The notes beneath the pieces are model-generated. The model did no database searches. It was given only the letters and a program-made list of their open reading frames with translations, and had not been told where the DNA came from. Positions 8,556-16,739 of a stretch of 54,595 bases of DNA are shown in pieces. The stretch is from Nitrospinota bacterium (lineage in GTDB: Bacteria > Nitrospirota > Nitrospiria > Nitrospirales > UBA8639). Position numbers and translations under genes: made by a program. Positions within the stretch are counted from its first letter, which is position 1; each line of letters begins with the position of its first letter. The DNA is taken from the NCBI GenBank assembly GCA_022572725.1, contig JACZVJ010000005.1, forward strand, positions 1 to 54,595, in the 5' to 3' direction.

Positions 8556-9232
8556 AACGTCTGTGGTTTCTGGGGAAATCCCGCGGTGGCTTGCTCCTTA
8601 TATTGGCGCTCGGCTTTTGCCTTTTAACCCACTCAACTTTTGGGCTGGCGGGTGAGAGGGCAAGTGGGGAGGGGGCAGGCGCAACGATCCTCGAAGATTT
8701 TGGCCAGCCAGATGGAGACGGATTTCCAGTGGGCTGGGAGGGCTCGAGAAGTACCATAACAGCCAAAGAAACCTATACCATCCAAATAGAAGATGGGACC
8801 CACTTCCTTCAAGCCAAAGGGGCGAACCAAAGGGTTTACACGAAGAAAATCTCATGGGACCCCAAAGTCCAACCTATTTTAAAGTGGCGATGGCGGGTGC
8901 GATCGATCCCCGAAGACGCAGACTTGGTGGCTGCTGTTTTTGCAAATCTCGATACTGACTTAGTGTTTATCCCTGTGTCGACAAAGTACGTTTGGAGTGC
9001 CAGGAAGAATAAAGGAGTGACCACGGATGGGGGGTTTTTTAGTCCTACTGAAGTCGTCATTCGGTCAGGAAGGCAACCGGTTGGAGAATGGATTGAGGAA
9101 GAGGTCAATGCCTACGAGGATTTTAAGCAGATTCATCAACATGAACCTGCTCCTCAGGCCTGGGGGATCTCCCTTCTTGGAGGACCGGGCGTTGAAATCG
9201 ATTTCGGAACTCTAGAAGTCAGTGGACCGTGA
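8552..9232 (+). CDS. Exported DUF3047 protein
   Basis: A 226-residue protein with an N-terminal hydrophobic signal (about 10-33, SRGGLLLILALGFCLL). The body matches DUF3047: the strand LKWRWRVRSIPEDAD near residue 110-125, a central beta-sandwich and a C-terminal GISLLGGPGVEIDFGTLEVS. Proteins of this family are periplasmic and uncharacterised. It overlaps the oxidase A stop by four bases (ATGA), which is strong evidence of translational coupling and of a role with that oxidase. Confidence 0.8.
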   Translation: MKRLWFLGKSRGGLLLILALGFCLLTHSTFGLAGERASGEGAGATILEDFGQPDGDGFPVGWEGSRSTITAKETYTIQIEDGTHFLQAKGANQRVYTKKISWDPKVQPILKWRWRVRSIPEDADLVAAVFANLDTDLVFIPVSTKYVWSARKNKGVTTDGGFFSPTEVVIRSGRQPVGEWIEEEVNAYEDFKQIHQHEPAPQAWGISLLGGPGVEIDFGTLEVSGP

Positions 9233-9288
9233 CACCAATCCTATGACCAGAAGACGCGATTTCCTCTCATATCCGATACTGTAATCCT

Positions 9289-9648
9289 ATGGCCTCCCCC
9301 CAAAAGATATTTGATATGGGATTGGGGGCCCTGGTGATGGGGACGGTTGGGACCCTGATTGGGATCCTGATGGGAGGGGGATATCTTTTTGTCGCGGCGG
9401 GACTTGGTGTGTTATTGGGTATGGGTGTTGGGGTGTTTGGCGGACGCAGGTTTTTTGCAGGCATCTTTGTCGGGACTGTCCTTGGTGGGAGTTTGGCGTG
9501 GGGGGTTTCCGGTCCTGAGAACATAACTGTCGGAGCCGGGGCTGGTGCGGCGATGGGAGGCTTTCTCGGTACGTGGATTTCCATGCTCCTGGATACCTTT
9601 GGTCACCGAACGGCGAAACCCTCAACGTCCACCGACCAGGAGGGATAG
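9289..9648 (+). CDS. Small glycine-rich membrane protein
   Basis: A 119-residue protein made almost wholly of four glycine-rich hydrophobic segments with GxxxG-like packing ([38 protein letters not shown]), ending in a short polar tail. No family recognised and no strong ribosome site before the ATG, so the start is tentative. It lies between the DUF3047 gene and the first FGE-like gene on the same strand. The composition suggests a membrane scaffold or a small pore-like protein; that is speculation. Confidence 0.55.
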   Translation: MASPQKIFDMGLGALVMGTVGTLIGILMGGGYLFVAAGLGVLLGMGVGVFGGRRFFAGIFVGTVLGGSLAWGVSGPENITVGAGAGAAMGGFLGTWISMLLDTFGHRTAKPSTSTDQEG

Positions 9649-9713
9649 ACCAAACTCAGGAAGGGTGCCCATTAAGGGCTAAAAAACCAGCCTGGAGGTA
9701 GCGGCGGAACACC

Positions 9714-10616
9714 ATGGAAAATCGAAGGGTTTTAATCGGGTCAATTGTGTTCGTCTTTGCGTCCTTCATTCTGATGGTAGTCATGCTGGTATATGAAACC
9801 TATAGGGGGAGGCAACAGCGTGAACAGCTGATGGCCTCTATTGAAAGGCCTACAACTCGCCTGATCGAACCTGTAGCTGTCCAAGATTTTTCGATGTACA
9901 GAACGATTGTGGGAAATGAGGGGCGTGAGATGGTTGAGATTCCAGAAGGGCCTTTTACCATGGGGAGTGATGATGGCGATCCTGATGAAGGCCCGGCTCA
10001 CCCGGTGTATCTCCAGGGCTATTATATCGATCTGAATGAGGTAACCCAGGCCGAATACGAGCGGTTTGCCAAAATGACCAAGCGGGAAAGGCCAAGGGTG
10101 CCTGTCTTTGAGGAGGATATTTCCAAATTGATGGATCCGGATTATCCAGTTGTGGGTATCACTTGGAATGATGGTTTTGCCTATTGTCGGTGGGCGGGAA
10201 AGCGGTTGCCCACCGAGGCGGAATGGGAAAAGGCGGCGCGAGGGGAAGGCCGTCGTCGTTATCCCTGGGGAAATGATTTCAATTACCCCTATGCGAATAT
10301 TGATGGGGAGGAAGACGGGTATCCCTATTTGGGGATAACGGGTTCCTCCGAGGCTGGCCGTAGCCCATTCGGGTTGTATGACACCGCTGGGAATGCATCC
10401 GAATGGGTTGCGGATTCATATCACCCCGAGTATTACCAGAATACCCCCTACCGGGACCCGCCTGGCCCTAGCGAATCCGAGTTTAAGGTGATTCGTGGCG
10501 GGTCGTGGCGTGATTCGAAGTTGAGTGCTCGCCTGACGAAACGGTTTTCTGCCAAGATGTGGAGAACGGATTCAACGGTGGGGTTTCGTTGTGCCAAAGG
10601 TGTAAAACCTGATTAA
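9714..10616 (+). CDS. Membrane-anchored FGE/SUMF1-like protein lacking catalytic Cys, copy 1
   Basis: A 300-residue protein with one N-terminal anchor (about 6-26) and a formylglycine-generating-enzyme-sulfatase domain from about residue 75: MVEIPEGPFTMGSDDGDPDE, YYIDLNEVTQAEYERFA, CRWAGKRLPTEAEWEKAARG, FGLYDTAGNASEWVAD and RGGSWRDS...VGFRCAKG. In true FGE a pair of cysteines sits between RGGS and GFRC; here that stretch has none. It is therefore unlikely to make formylglycine and may act as a binding or structural domain, as in SUMF2-like proteins. A GGAGG lies 15 bases upstream of the ATG. The neighbour at 10715 is a related copy. Both lie inside the oxidase cluster, suggesting an envelope assembly or accessory role. 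Confidence 0.85.
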   Translation: MENRRVLIGSIVFVFASFILMVVMLVYETYRGRQQREQLMASIERPTTRLIEPVAVQDFSMYRTIVGNEGREMVEIPEGPFTMGSDDGDPDEGPAHPVYLQGYYIDLNEVTQAEYERFAKMTKRERPRVPVFEEDISKLMDPDYPVVGITWNDGFAYCRWAGKRLPTEAEWEKAARGEGRRRYPWGNDFNYPYANIDGEEDGYPYLGITGSSEAGRSPFGLYDTAGNASEWVADSYHPEYYQNTPYRDPPGPSESEFKVIRGGSWRDSKLSARLTKRFSAKMWRTDSTVGFRCAKGVKPD

Positions 10617-10714
10617 GAGCGATCATAAAGCCGTGTTGGGTTGGGAAATCCGTGTGGCAAAGCCTGTACTTAAAGACAGGTGAGCGTAGGTTATTCACAC
10701 AGTGCTGAAACAGG

Positions 10715-11719
10715 ATGGATACCCAATTTAAACTGATCTTTCTTTTTGCGGTTTTGTTTATGACTAGTTTGCCTATTGTCGGAATTCTCAAAGGTACTGA
10801 CCCTCCTCCCTCAGATCCAGGGGGTGTAAAGGTTCGCTCCTCCCAAATGGAAAAAGTCTCCCGGTTGAACGTAACAACGGCGCTCAGTCCAATAAAAGAG
10901 GAAATGGTTTTGATCCCAGGAGGGAACTTTGTTCAGGGGACACATCACGGGGGATATAACGAAGGGCCTGAGCGAACGATAGCCCTTGAGGCCTTCTGGA
11001 TTAACCGTTTTGAAGTGACAAATCATCAGTACTTCGAGTTTGTAAGGGCGACGGGACATCGAAAACCGAGCCCCCCTTCACGATACGCTAAGCGCTTGAC
11101 TCAATTACGTGGACCCAACCAGCCGGTTACCTATGTCTCCTGGTATGACGCCGATGCCTATTGTCGATGGAAAGGGAAACGTCTGCCCACCGAGGCCGAG
11201 TGGGAAAAGGCGATGCGTGGAGCCGATGGCCGGCTGTGGCCATGGGGTAACCAGTCCGATCGCTATGCTGCGAATCTCGGAGAGGCTGAGGATGGGTTTG
11301 AATCGAGTGCACCCGTTGGGTCCTTCCCCCAGGATAAAAGCGTCTTTGGCGTGTATGATGGTTTTGGAAATTTAATGGAATGGGCGGCTGATTGGTATGT
11401 GGAGCAGGCGTATCGGTTGCCGTTGTCTCACACTGCCAAAGTAGCCGATCGAGGCGGCTATAAGACCCTTCGAGGCGCAGGCTATAACAGCAGGGGTATT
11501 GATTTGAGGATTACGAATCGAAGTTTTATGGTGCCGAATTTTCGGGACGAAACGATTGGGTTTCGATGTGCTTCGTCCGATAATTCTGACGCTAGGGAAG
11601 AAGTGGTGTCAGGCCCAATCGCCAGTGGGGACCTAGAGAAAATCGAAGTAGTAGAGAATGAGAAAGACGGCCAAGAGAATATTGACAACCATACCAGCCA
11701 GCACTATAATGTCGAATAA
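10715..11719 (+). CDS. Membrane-anchored FGE/SUMF1-like protein lacking catalytic Cys, copy 2
   Basis: A 334-residue relative of the preceding gene. An N-terminal hydrophobic segment (about 5-23) anchors or exports it. The FGE fold follows from about residue 62: MVLIPGGNFVQGTHHGGYNE, FWINRFEVTNHQYFEFV, CRWKGKRLPTEAEWEKAMRG, FGVYDGFGNLMEWAADW, then LRGAGYNSRG...IGFRCASS. Again the two catalytic cysteines of FGE between RGG/RGA and GFRC are absent. The C-terminal 45 residues are acidic and low in complexity. No clear ribosome site precedes the ATG. Tandem divergent copies suggest a heteromeric pair; the function is unknown. Confidence 0.8.
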   Translation: MDTQFKLIFLFAVLFMTSLPIVGILKGTDPPPSDPGGVKVRSSQMEKVSRLNVTTALSPIKEEMVLIPGGNFVQGTHHGGYNEGPERTIALEAFWINRFEVTNHQYFEFVRATGHRKPSPPSRYAKRLTQLRGPNQPVTYVSWYDADAYCRWKGKRLPTEAEWEKAMRGADGRLWPWGNQSDRYAANLGEAEDGFESSAPVGSFPQDKSVFGVYDGFGNLMEWAADWYVEQAYRLPLSHTAKVADRGGYKTLRGAGYNSRGIDLRITNRSFMVPNFRDETIGFRCASSDNSDAREEVVSGPIASGDLEKIEVVENEKDGQENIDNHTSQHYNVE

Positions 11720-11789
11720 TTTTGCATTTGCACGCATAGGTCTGGGTTCTTTGAAAAAACAAAATATCCGTAACATATCCTAATTGAAG

Positions 11790-11819
11790 TTGTCAAGAGT
11801 GAAATCAATTAGGTGTAAC
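11790..11819 (+). promoter_or_regulatory. Candidate promoter before the two small membrane protein genes
   Basis: TTGTCA at 11790-11795 (five of six matches to the -35 consensus), an 18-base spacer, then TGTAAC at 11814-11819 (four of six). Transcription would start about 20 bases before the 40-residue gene at 11845 and could drive it, the second small gene and oxidase paralog B. Confidence 0.4.
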
Positions 11820-11844
11820 TATCTATGTTATTAGGAGAATCCGG

Positions 11845-11967
11845 ATGGATCAGGTTCAGGACGATGATGTAAAAATAAAAATCGGGAAAGGCATTTTTTA
11901 TTTAACCTGTGCGGCCGCCATTCTGTTTTTTTACTGGTTTGCTGGTATTCAATGCCCCTGTAATTGA
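11845..11967 (+). CDS. Small single-span membrane protein (40 aa)
   Basis: A 40-residue open reading frame preceded by TTAGGAGAATCCGG. The product starts with an acidic then lysine-rich segment (MDQVQDDDVKIKIGK), has one hydrophobic span of about 18 residues (GIFYLTCAAAILFFYWFAG) and ends in IQCPCN with two cysteines. The ribosome site, charge-then-span layout and position before a second such gene and oxidase B argue that it is real. Small single-span subunits such as CydX are known for cytochrome bd oxidases; this is similar in size and context, but I see no sequence identity that proves it. Best described as a candidate small oxidase subunit. Confidence 0.6.
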   Translation: MDQVQDDDVKIKIGKGIFYLTCAAAILFFYWFAGIQCPCN

Positions 11968-12064
11968 CCGCTCTTGCCTCTCAGATATAAATGTTCTGTA
12001 AGGCGTTGCTTAAAATCCGTTTAAACCCTACTGGCGAGAAGTTTAATTTAAGAGAGGGACGACT

Positions 12065-12181
12065 ATGCAGACTGTTGTCTATGTTATAATTTCGCTTGTC
12101 ATCTGTTTGTCCTATTTCACTTTTGTGGATTGGCTTATGATGGATATGCAGGGCTTGGATTACTTCTATATATTCCGGTAG
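12065..12181 (+). CDS. Small single-span membrane protein (38 aa), CydX-like in size
   Basis: A 38-residue open reading frame with a purine-rich ribosome site (AAGAGAGGGACGACT). The product is a hydrophobic span at the extreme N-terminus (VVYVIISLVICLSYFTFV) followed by an aromatic, Met-rich tail ending YFYIFR. The architecture, N-terminal span then a short tail, is that of CydX and similar oxidase peptides. It lies 97 bases downstream of the 40-residue gene and 105 bases before oxidase B. Assignment as an oxidase subunit is an inference from size and location. The 12182-12286 gap holds only the strong ribosome site AAGGAGGTAGGTC of the next gene. Confidence 0.6.
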   Translation: MQTVVYVIISLVICLSYFTFVDWLMMDMQGLDYFYIFR

Positions 12182-12286
12182 ATGAAACATCTCGTAAAAG
12201 TGAGGGAGACTCGACAAGACATTTTGGCGCTAACAGAAAATTAGGTCTCGGTTCTCTTGGATTTAAAGAAAACAAGGAGGTAGGTC

Positions 12287-14224
12287 ATGGGTGGCCTCAT
12301 AGTTAAAACAGCCCGAAAAAAAATTCTGGCAGTCACGGGCCTTTTTGCAATGGGAGCAATGCTTCTTCTCCCCATAGTCGTGGCACTACCGGCTTTGGGA
12401 GCCGAAGAATTTCCTGCGGCGGCAGGTGTCGTTGAGGGGCAGAGTGACGAAGAGAAAATTGAAATGGGACGAGATGTTTATTACAAAATCGAAGGCCCTG
12501 CGATCGGCCGCCCGGCTCCAAAGACAGAGGACACCACTGAATTCTATCCTCGATATAATTTTGAAAGCCGGATTCTTCTGTGGGTCGCCAATCAGCAGCA
12601 CCTCTATTACGGCAGCTTCGTGTTGGCCGTTCCGATTTTCTGCATGTGCATTGAGCTTGCAGGAATGATGACCAAAGATAAAGCGATGGCCAAAAGGTAC
12701 GATCAGTTGGCTTATGACTTTATTAAAATTAGCATAACGGCTTACTCCATAACCGCCATCCTGGGTGGAATTTTAATTTTCACCTTCCTCACGCTCTATC
12801 CCGCCTTCTTTGGGTACCTTTCAAGCGTTTTCCGCCCGGTTATGCATATTTATGCTCTCATGTTCGTGGCGGAAAGTGCCACAATTTATATTTACTACTA
12901 TGGGTGGGACATGATGAAGGAGGGATTGCTGAAATGGCTCCACCTGAGCATGTCCGTTGTTTTGAATGTCATTGGGACGACCCTGATGATGCTCGCCAAT
13001 TCCTGGATTGGGTTCATGATGTCTCCTTCGGGAGTAGACGAAAAGGGCCAGTACTTAGGCAACATTTGGCATGTCATCCATACGGCTCTTTGGAATCCCC
13101 TCAATATCCATAGAATTTTAGGGAACATGGCATTTGGTGGTGGTGTGGTCGCGGCTTATGCAGCCTACCGATTCTTGTCTGCCAAAAATGATGAAGAGCG
13201 CGCCCATTACGACTGGATGGGGTATGTCGCCATGACGCTTGGGGTGGCTTTCCTCATTCCGTTGCCTTTCGCCGGGTATTGGTTGATGAGGGAAGTGTAT
13301 GCGTACCGCCAGCAGATGGGTATTACGTTAATGGGCGGTTTGTTGGCTTGGTTGTTTATCATTCAGGCGACGATGATCGGAATCCTTTTCCTCACGACCA
13401 ACTATTATCTCTGGCAGGCACTAGGAAGGATGACTGGGGCTGAGCGGTTCCAGCGGTACATCAAATACCTGGTGTTCATCTTGGTTGTGGGGCTTTTAGT
13501 CTTTATCACTCCCCACACTATCGTGATGTCCCCGGCCGAGTTGAAGGCGATGGGTGGCCAGCAACACCCAGTCCTGGGAAATTATGGGGTGATGTCCGCC
13601 AAAAACGGTGGAATTAATGCGATTATTATGACGACCATTTTGAGTTTTATTTGGTATCAGCGTGGGAACCGGGTGCCAACTGTCTCGTGGACCAGGTTTG
13701 GGAACACGTTTATGATCGTGTTCTTCGTCGTGGCGGGAATAAATAATATTTGGCTCGCGACATATGGTTATTTCATCCCAGCAAACGTCCGTATTGGGCT
13801 TTCCGTTGCCCAGGTGGTGGGGACCTTGTCTTGCCTGTTTATAATGGTCCCCTTTAACTTGGTCATGTTGAAAGGGGCGAGACAATTAGGGCCAATTCGG
13901 TGGGGGAAAATTCCTGTTCGCTCCCAATATGCTCTCATCATGCTGGCAACGGCCTTTACCTGGATGATGGGGTTGATGGGGTATATTCGGTCATCGGTGC
14001 GATTGTACTGGCATGTCAATGAGATCATGCGGGATAACTCTCCCTGGGCATACACCCATACCATCGGGTTTGCAGCCAACGTGATTTCCTTTAACGTGCT
14101 CTTTTTCTGGTTTACCATTTTATTTGTGTTCTGGCTGGGGACCCTTGGGGTGAAGAAGGCCCCCGTGCCAGCGGCCGAACCTGTTCCTGCCACTCCAGTT
14201 CCACAGCCGGCAACAGGACATTGA
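12287..14224 (+). CDS. Cytochrome bd-like oxidase large subunit, paralog B
   Basis: A 645-residue polytopic protein with about 14 spans, paralogous to the gene at 6690. A strong ribosome site (AAGGAGGTAGGTC) fixes the start; residues 1-38 are a signal-like span. Conserved blocks are NQQHLYYGSFVLAVP (H105), GNIWHVIHTALWNPLNIHR, PFAGYWLMREV, RQQMGITLMGG and PHTIVMSPAELKAMGGQQHP, rich in His and suitable for heme or metal ligands. The C-terminus is a Pro/Ala-rich tail. It is followed by two membrane-anchored cytochromes c and a dihaem fusion protein, so electrons probably arrive from cytochrome c rather than directly from quinol, unlike classical bd oxidase. Catalysis of oxygen reduction is inferred from Nitrospira relatives, not shown. 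Confidence 0.85.
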   Translation: MGGLIVKTARKKILAVTGLFAMGAMLLLPIVVALPALGAEEFPAAAGVVEGQSDEEKIEMGRDVYYKIEGPAIGRPAPKTEDTTEFYPRYNFESRILLWVANQQHLYYGSFVLAVPIFCMCIELAGMMTKDKAMAKRYDQLAYDFIKISITAYSITAILGGILIFTFLTLYPAFFGYLSSVFRPVMHIYALMFVAESATIYIYYYGWDMMKEGLLKWLHLSMSVVLNVIGTTLMMLANSWIGFMMSPSGVDEKGQYLGNIWHVIHTALWNPLNIHRILGNMAFGGGVVAAYAAYRFLSAKNDEERAHYDWMGYVAMTLGVAFLIPLPFAGYWLMREVYAYRQQMGITLMGGLLAWLFIIQATMIGILFLTTNYYLWQALGRMTGAERFQRYIKYLVFILVVGLLVFITPHTIVMSPAELKAMGGQQHPVLGNYGVMSAKNGGINAIIMTTILSFIWYQRGNRVPTVSWTRFGNTFMIVFFVVAGINNIWLATYGYFIPANVRIGLSVAQVVGTLSCLFIMVPFNLVMLKGARQLGPIRWGKIPVRSQYALIMLATAFTWMMGLMGYIRSSVRLYWHVNEIMRDNSPWAYTHTIGFAANVISFNVLFFWFTILFVFWLGTLGVKKAPVPAAEPVPATPVPQPATGH

Positions 14225-14264
14225 GGATATTCCAATTAAAATAAATGGGAAACTCGTAAGTGCG

Positions 14265-14295
14265 CATAGCCCCCAGTAATTTTCTGGGGGCTATG
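14265..14295 (+). other. Strong intercistronic hairpin
   Basis: CATAGCCCCCAG at 14265-14276 and CTGGGGGCTATG at 14284-14295 form a perfect 12-base stem with a seven-base loop. No T-run follows, so it is not a classical terminator; it may set the 3' end of the oxidase B message, protect it, or attenuate the downstream cytochrome gene, whose GTG start lies 20 bases beyond. Confidence 0.8.
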
Positions 14296-14315
14296 GGTAA
14301 AGGGAGGGGAGTAAG

Positions 14316-15641
14316 GTGCTGGAGTTAATGGGTGGAGCGTTAGGTATTGGCTGGCCGATTTTTGTGTCCCTGATTGGGTTGCTCATTTATTTTCAGGTGT
14401 CCATTCCTGATGCGGCAAAGAAAAAGCGGTTATCGTTTAAAACTCTGATTGGAATGCTTGCGGCCTTTATGGCCTTCATGGCGATTTCCAACTACGGAAC
14501 GAATTTTGACACGGGCACAAAGGGTTTTGTCGGCGATTCGGGTCTGTTGCCTGTTTCATTGGTCATGGGCACCATTCTGGCCTATATGATGGGACTCTAT
14601 TTCACGAGTCTCACAGCTCTCTTTAAAATCGCCTCGTCGATGTTTCTTGTCGCCGCGATTTTATCGGGATATGGCAATTGGCTTCCCCAAGTGGAGGGAG
14701 GCTTCCCCCCACCTGAGGTCAAGCTCGATTTCCAGAGCATGACTCCTCAACAGCTTGGGGATGAGGGAGAAAAAATAATTTTCGGGGGCCTTGGGCAAAG
14801 CAGGGTCCAGGGGGCTATTGGCAAGGGCCAGTGCCCACTATGCCATGGATTCCAACAAGGGTTTTTGAGCGAACGGGCCCCTAATTTATTTAATATTCCT
14901 GCTCGAGCTTTAACACAACTTGACCATGAAAAATACTATAGGGGGAATCCTGAGGCACGCGACACCGTCCAAAAAGAGGCGTTTCCTGGATCTGGAACGG
15001 CGGAGACGGCGCAAGAATATATCGCTGAATCTCACGCTTGCCCAAGCTGCTTTGTGGTCCCGGAGTTCGGGGTGCAGGGGACGAATGACACGGAGAGTCC
15101 AATGCCGAAAATTCACAAGCCCCCTATTTCCCTGACCTTGGGAGAATTGGCTGCCGTTGATACCTGGATGTATGTGAGGGAAGGTGCAGAAGCCCCTACC
15201 TATGAAGAAATTATTGCGTCCTATGAGAAATTTATTCCTGAGGGGGACCGCCCGCAAGCGTCGAGTGAGGAAGGGCCGGCCGGGGGCGTCATTGCCACTG
15301 GGGAAGAGCCCATCACTGACCTCTTTATGAAGGCAGGGTGTCCCGCTTGCCATACCATTCCCGGGATTGAGGGTGCCACAGGGAAGGTGGGGCCAATGTT
15401 GGTGGAGGGGACAAGTGCCCCCATGCGTTTAAAGGATCCAAGCTACCAGGGAAAGGCCAAATCAGTTCGGGAATATGTAACGGAATCGATCCTAGATCCA
15501 AGCGCTTTTGTGGTAAAGCCTTTTCCAGATAATCAAATGCCCAAGGACTTTGGACTAAAGCTGAGTGCCGGTGCTGTGAATAAAATTGTAGATTATCTGT
15601 CCCAATTAAAAGAGGGACAGCCTCCACCACAAGTCGATTAA
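14316..15641 (+). CDS. Membrane-anchored dihaem cytochrome c
   Basis: A 441-residue protein starting at GTG (after AGGGAGGGGAG). The first 120 residues contain about four membrane spans; two class I cytochrome c domains follow. Haem sites are CPLCH (173-177) with a likely Met ligand in SPMPKIH, and CPACH (342-346) with NQMPKDF. A third Cys pair, CPSCF (242-245), is not a haem site: it falls where the second domain reads DPSAFVV, in the loop after the YxxES helix, so it is an added Cys pair in domain 1. The gene follows oxidase B by 91 bases. It is probably the immediate electron donor or an integral subunit of the oxidase, with haem domains in the periplasm. Confidence 0.85.
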   Translation: MLELMGGALGIGWPIFVSLIGLLIYFQVSIPDAAKKKRLSFKTLIGMLAAFMAFMAISNYGTNFDTGTKGFVGDSGLLPVSLVMGTILAYMMGLYFTSLTALFKIASSMFLVAAILSGYGNWLPQVEGGFPPPEVKLDFQSMTPQQLGDEGEKIIFGGLGQSRVQGAIGKGQCPLCHGFQQGFLSERAPNLFNIPARALTQLDHEKYYRGNPEARDTVQKEAFPGSGTAETAQEYIAESHACPSCFVVPEFGVQGTNDTESPMPKIHKPPISLTLGELAAVDTWMYVREGAEAPTYEEIIASYEKFIPEGDRPQASSEEGPAGGVIATGEEPITDLFMKAGCPACHTIPGIEGATGKVGPMLVEGTSAPMRLKDPSYQGKAKSVREYVTESILDPSAFVVKPFPDNQMPKDFGLKLSAGAVNKIVDYLSQLKEGQPPPQVD

Positions 15642-15709
15642 AAAGAATGATTAAAATAATGACTAAGGGTGTTTTTACCTTTTGTACTAATAACGAGGAG
15701 CACTAGGCG

Positions 15710-16675
15710 ATGACCTGGTTAAAATTAGTAGAAGGCTACATGCCGGGGCAGATGATCGGTGAGTTGGCGCTGAGTATTTTGTTGTTTGCATTGCTCAATT
15801 GGTCGTTGAAGCGGGCCGGGATGGGGATCCCAAAATTCTGGGCGGGAATCGGGGTCTGGGTGTTTATTTGGTTGTATATAACATACCGCATTTATCCCCC
15901 CATTCCGTTTAGTGTCCGAGCCATATACGGCACGGTGACGATGTGTGGGATCTTCATGTGGGTATCGGGGTCGGAGGCGGATTGGCAGGAGTTTAAAAAG
16001 CCGATTTTCAATGTCATGGATGGGATTACGCCCAGGCACAGATTCCTTCGGACCGTGGCCTTGATTCTGATTCCCTTGGGGATTGGGGGGTTCGCATACC
16101 AATCTTACCTGCCCAGTTTTGATGAGCCGATCGAGCTGCGGACAGTGCATCCGGCGCCTCCTGCGACGACCAAGCTCCATGGGAAGACTTTTGTCCTGCA
16201 GATCGCAGAGAATCCCTTCAGGGTGGGTAGCGAGGGGAAATACGACCAGGAATACACCAATGAACGGAGTGTGGTGCAGGCGATGGGGCGGTTGGTAAAG
16301 GATGTGAATGATCCCAACTACAATCCCTGGGACCCGAATGCGGAAGGGTATATGAAATATGTGCGGGAAGGTGGAGAGGTGTTTTTTCAGAACTGCCATT
16401 TCTGCCATGGGGATAACCTGAATGGGCGGGGGTTGTGGGCCTACGCGTTCAACCCGATTCCGGCGAACTTCACCGATGCGGGAACGATAGCCCAATTACA
16501 AGAAACCTTTGTGTTCTGGCGGGTGGCGAAGGGCGGGCCTGGCCTCCCGGGCGAAGCATTCCCCTGGGCATCTGTCATGCCGCCCTGGGAGCAGCACTTG
16601 ACCACGGATGAAATATGGAAAGTCGTGATGTTTGAGTACTGGCACACGGGGTACTATCCCCGCACGTGGGATTAA
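15710..16675 (+). CDS. Membrane-anchored monohaem cytochrome c
   Basis: A 321-residue protein with about four N-terminal spans (residues 12-130) and one periplasmic cytochrome c domain carrying CHFCH near residues 229-233 followed by GDNLNGRGLW; the Met ligand is probably in WASVMPPWE. The start has an AGGAG ten bases upstream. It sits 68 bases after the dihaem cytochrome and 64 before the dihaem-NxrC fusion. It may relay electrons within the composite oxidase. The fold resembles anchored subunits such as CcoP but the sequence is not close enough to name. Confidence 0.8.
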   Translation: MTWLKLVEGYMPGQMIGELALSILLFALLNWSLKRAGMGIPKFWAGIGVWVFIWLYITYRIYPPIPFSVRAIYGTVTMCGIFMWVSGSEADWQEFKKPIFNVMDGITPRHRFLRTVALILIPLGIGGFAYQSYLPSFDEPIELRTVHPAPPATTKLHGKTFVLQIAENPFRVGSEGKYDQEYTNERSVVQAMGRLVKDVNDPNYNPWDPNAEGYMKYVREGGEVFFQNCHFCHGDNLNGRGLWAYAFNPIPANFTDAGTIAQLQETFVFWRVAKGGPGLPGEAFPWASVMPPWEQHLTTDEIWKVVMFEYWHTGYYPRTWD

Positions 16676-16739
16676 GGGTTGAGAAGTCCGTACTCCTCGG
16701 AACATGAAATTATCATTGGAGTGAATAACGAGGGAACCG

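Noticed and set aside
6690-14224. Ordinary CydAB cytochrome bd oxidase
   Set aside because: There is no CydB, the CydA-like proteins are about 620-645 residues with about 14 spans, and cytochrome c genes follow, which differs from the classical enzyme.
14265-14295. Classical transcription terminator
   Set aside because: The stem is strong but is not followed by a T-run, and the downstream cytochrome gene probably shares the transcript.
14316-15641. Reading the CPSCF site as a third, degenerate haem motif
   Set aside because: Internal comparison places it in the DPSAFVV loop of the second cytochrome domain, not at a haem-binding helix.
15725-16495. Long minus-strand open frame opposite the monohaem cytochrome
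   Set aside because: It is a shadow of the real gene: no ribosome site, no recognisable domain, and highly biased composition. The same applies to long minus-strand frames at 19050-19826, 32976-33872 and 48844-49716.
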